A DNA stretch of 64,000 nucleotides, taken from Warburgia ugandensis. Lineage: Eukaryota > Streptophyta > Magnoliopsida > Canellales > Canellaceae. Shown piece by piece: positions 61,110-64,000 of the stretch. How positions within the stretch are numbered: the first letter of the stretch is position 1; each line of letters opens with the position of its first letter. The notes beneath the pieces were generated by a model. That model was not told where the DNA came from. It ran no database searches and saw only the letters and a program-made list of their open reading frames with translations. The position numbers were made by a program, and so were the translations under genes. The DNA is taken from NCBI GenBank assembly GCA_035236585.1, contig CP141127.1, positions 74,815,495 through 74,879,494 of the forward strand. Direction: 5' to 3'.

Positions 61110-63917
61110 TTCTAGAACCCATTACTAGACAAAAATTTCGGGGTAATTTTTCCTCATTTCAAATTTGACCTCCCAAGTTTCTTCTTCGACGGTCGAGTTC
61201 CTCCACAAAACTCAGACTAATGGGATGTCCTTATGCCGTAGCATCTTGACCTTTTTGTCTAGAATCTGTACTGGTTTTGTTTCCAAGGTCAAGTCAATTG
61301 TAGCTCAGGTGGCACCTATTCAAGAACATGTTTGGGGTCAGGAATATACCTCCTCAACATGGATATGTGAAACACATTGTGGACTTCCGATAACCGTGGT
61401 GGTAGAGCTATCCTGTAAGCAGTTTTCCCTACTTTTTCCAGGATTTCAAATGGTCCAATGAAGCGAGGACTAAGTTTCCCCTTTATCCCAAATCTCATGA
61501 CGCCCTTAGTCAGAGATATCTTCACAGAGACATGATCTCCAACTTCAAATTCCAACTATCTACTTCGCCTATCTGCGTAACTCTTTTGTCGACTATGAGC
61601 TACGAGAAGCCGCTTTCTAATAAGCTTTACCTTGTTTGCGCATTGTTCTACTAACTCTGACTATATGATTCTATTTTCACTGACTTCATTCCAGCACACA
61701 GGTGATTGGCAAGGCCTTCCATAGAGCGCTTTGTAGGGAGCCATTCTAATGCTTGAATGGAAGCTGTTATTATACGCAAATTCAACTAAGGGTAGACTTT
61801 CATCCCAACTTTCTTTCCAGTCAATTGTACACGCTCTTAACATATCTTCCAATACCTGAATCGTACGCTCAGATTGGCCATCAGTCTGAGGGTGAAAAGC
61901 TGTGCTGAAATTTACTAAGGATCCTAAGGACTTTTGTACTGACTTCCATAATTGCGAGGTAAAACAACTATCTCTGTTAGAAATAATGCTGAGTGGTATC
62001 CCATGCAAACTAATTATTTCCTTAAGATACAACTGGGCTAAGCTGTCAGTGGATTGATTTTGTCGTATAGGGAGAAAATGTGCTGTCTTGGTTAGTCGAT
62101 CAACGATTACCCATATCATATCATGTCCCTTAGATGTCTTAGGTAGCCCTAGGATAAAGTCCATCGTAATATGATCCCACTTCCATTCTGGCAGCTCAAG
62201 TGGTTGTAGTAAGCCTGCCGGTCTTTGATGTTTGGCCTTAACTTGTTGACAAGTTAAACATCATGCCACAAATTTTCTTATATCTCTTTTCATACCATTC
62301 CACAAGAACTGTCGCTTCAAATCTTAGTATATCTTAGTTCCACTTGGATGAATAGCATACTTGGATTGATGTGCTTCCTTCAATATCTCTTGCTTTATTT
62401 CCTCATTGGCTAGCTCTACCAATCTTCCTCATATACGAACACTACCATCTGCTTCCCTAATGAATTCTGGTTTGTCAACTAATGCTTGTATGTCAGTGTC
62501 ATCTTTTTGCATCTATTTAACTTTATCATTGATAGTCGATTTTGTTGTCATATTTGCTATGAAAGATCTCCCCTGTCCTATTTTAGGTCTGCATTCCATT
62601 ACCTCTTGTAATAACTTCCACCTCCTGAAATGCAAACTTGCACATATTCCTTGTGTCTTTCTACTTAAGGCATTTGCTACAACATTTGCTTTTCCTGGAT
62701 GGTAGTGGATGGTCAAGTCGTAATCTTTCAAATACTCCATCCATCTCCTCTGTTGCATGTTCCAGTCTTGTTGTGAAAAGATATACTAAAGACTTTTGTG
62801 ATATGTAAAAACTTCAAATTTTTTTCCATACATATAGTCTCCTAATTTTCAAGGCAAAGATGATAGTAGCAAGCTCTAAGTCATGGGTAGGGTAATTGAC
62901 CTCATGTTTTTTCAATTTTCTAGAAGCATAGGCAATTACCTTCCTATTTTGCATAAGCACGCAGCCCAACCCTTGTTGAGAAGCATCACTATAGATCTCA
63001 AATCCTCTACTGCTAGATGGTAGAGTAAGTATTGGTGCAGTGGTTAGCCGCCTCTTTAGCTCTTGAAAACTCCCTTCACATGCCTCATCCCACTTAAACT
63101 TTTTGTATTTTCTTGTTAATTTAGTTAGGGGTAAGGCAATGCGCAGAAATCCTTCAATGAATCAACGATAGTATCCTGCAAGCCCTAGAAAGCTCCTTAC
63201 CTCTATTACTATCTTAGGCATATTCCATTTCTCCACAACCTCAACCTTTGCTGGGTCGACCGCAATGCCATCTTTGGAAATAACATGTCCCAGAAAATTT
63301 ACTTTTTCCAACCAAAATTCACACTTACTAAACTCTGCGTATAATTTGTGTGCCTTAAGTGTATCCAACACCACTCGTAAATGTTCTTTATGGTTTTCAA
63401 GGGTTTCTGAGTAGACTAAAATATCATCCACAAATACTATGAAAAACTTGTCTAGATAGGCTTTGAACACTCGGTTCATAAGGTCCATGAACGCGGCTGG
63501 TGCATTTATCAGTCCAAAAGACATTACTCTAAACTCATAATGTCTATATCGGGTTCTAAATGCTGTCCTTGGGATGTCTTCCTCCTTGAATCTAAGCTGA
63601 TGATATCTAGACCATAAATCGATCTTGCAAAAGACACGGGCTGATTGAAGTTGGTCAAACAGGTCATCAATATGGGGTAAAGGATACTTGTTTTTCACAG
63701 TGACCTTATTCAACAGGCGATAGTCGACACAAAGTCTCATTGACCCATCCTTTTTCTTGACAAAAAGGACTGGAGCTCCCCAAGGAGATACACTAGGTTT
63801 GATGAACCCTTTGTTTAGCAATTCCTGCAACTGGGTCTTCAGTTCTTTTAACTGTGCTGGAGCCATCCGATAAGGTGCCTTCGATATGGGGGTTGTGTCA
63901 GGGATCAGGTCAATAGT

Positions 63918-63920
<3 letters not shown>
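61110..63920 (-). pseudogene. Chromovirus pol: RT, RNase H, integrase, chromodomain (broken)
   Basis: The RT (63,866-63,162) shows [20 protein letters not shown] and the catalytic FVDDILVYS; it ends at a stop (63,159-63,161) after GLAGYYR, where the family has Arg. RNase H ends with [16 protein letters not shown] at about 62,660-62,705; the catalytic Asp of the usual VADALSRK is Asn. Integrase (62,164-61,661) has VDRLTKTAHFLP, then SNRD where the family has SDRD, and HPQTDGQSERT with the Glu. The GPFEILEKVGKTAYRIALPP segment follows at 61,316-61,555. Below it a chromodomain reads PVQILDKK...LRHKDIPLV, a stop, then VLWRN...EEETWE and a YPEIF end near 61,110. Other stops and shifts lie between the blocks. 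Confidence 0.88.

Positions 63921-63922
<2 letters not shown>

Positions 63923-64000
<78 letters not shown>
63923..64000. repeat. (CT)n microsatellite at the window edge, inside pol
   Basis: At least 39 CT dinucleotides, cut by the window end. It directly abuts the pol frame (FTIDLIPDT...[11 protein letters not shown] on the - strand), where related elements have a DREIEFTIDL-like sequence. The tract thus seems to have grown inside former coding sequence. Confidence 0.9.

Larger units (their letters stand above)
61076..64000 (-). mobile_element. Ty3 chromovirus (Tekay/Del-like) internal region, partial
   Basis: Read on the - strand from the right edge, the order is reverse transcriptase, RNase H, integrase, integrase C-terminal domain, chromodomain, polypurine tract and LTR. 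This is the Ty3/gypsy order, and the chromodomain marks it as a chromovirus. Gag, protease and the 5' LTR are outside the window. The coding region is broken at several points, so the element is dead. Confidence 0.9.

Overview
This is nuclear DNA from a flowering plant. The host genes have many short exons with GT-AG introns, the introns are long and AT-rich, and the rest is packed with angiosperm-type transposons: Au-type tRNA-derived SINEs, RTE-clade LINEs, a BED/hAT DNA transposon and a Tekay-like Ty3 chromovirus. I cannot name the species from the sequence. No CRISPR array, operon, prokaryotic gene, rRNA or functional tRNA gene was seen.

Two host genes are supported. (1) On the + strand, about 3,115-12,432 holds the 3' half of an OSB gene (organellar single-stranded DNA-binding protein). 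Two PDF motifs are spread over four confident exons, and the OB-fold exons are not seen and probably lie to the left. A hAT transposon of almost 5 kb sits in one intron and a 5'-truncated LINE lies just upstream. (2) On the - strand, 25,344-41,493 is a complete villin gene, closest to villin-4. It has 22 coding exons plus a non-coding first exon, and the joined frame is 2,901 nt (966 residues). The protein has six gelsolin-like repeats and a C-terminal headpiece. The gene contains an 11-nt microexon and one GC-AG intron. Its introns carry a LINE fragment, an Au-SINE with a perfect 18-bp target duplication, two other tRNA-derived repeats and a perfect 77-bp inverted repeat.

Layout: 1-2,709 SINE and LINE copy 1; 3,115-12,432 OSB with hAT (4,560-9,420), a nested SINE and a ~155-bp tandem array; 12,433-16,600 intergenic with a SINE and a GA microsatellite; 16,773-20,238 full-length RTE LINE copy 2 with an 18-bp target duplication; 20,239-24,790 intergenic with SINEs and a weak exon-like patch; 24,798-44,050 villin; 44,050-55,506 promoter, then AT-rich intergenic DNA with microsatellites, a 149-bp tandem duplication and an old LTR-like fragment; 55,507-64,000 a degraded Tekay-type element read on the - strand, with another LTR nested in its 3' LTR and pol running off the right edge.

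The two host genes have no evident functional link: one protein acts on organelle DNA and the other bundles cytoplasmic actin. I did not find a convincing new multi-gene system. The most unusual structures are the perfect hairpin in villin intron 2, the 11-nt exon, the 81-bp repeat flanking the nested LTR, and an inactivating stop shared by two separate LINE insertions.
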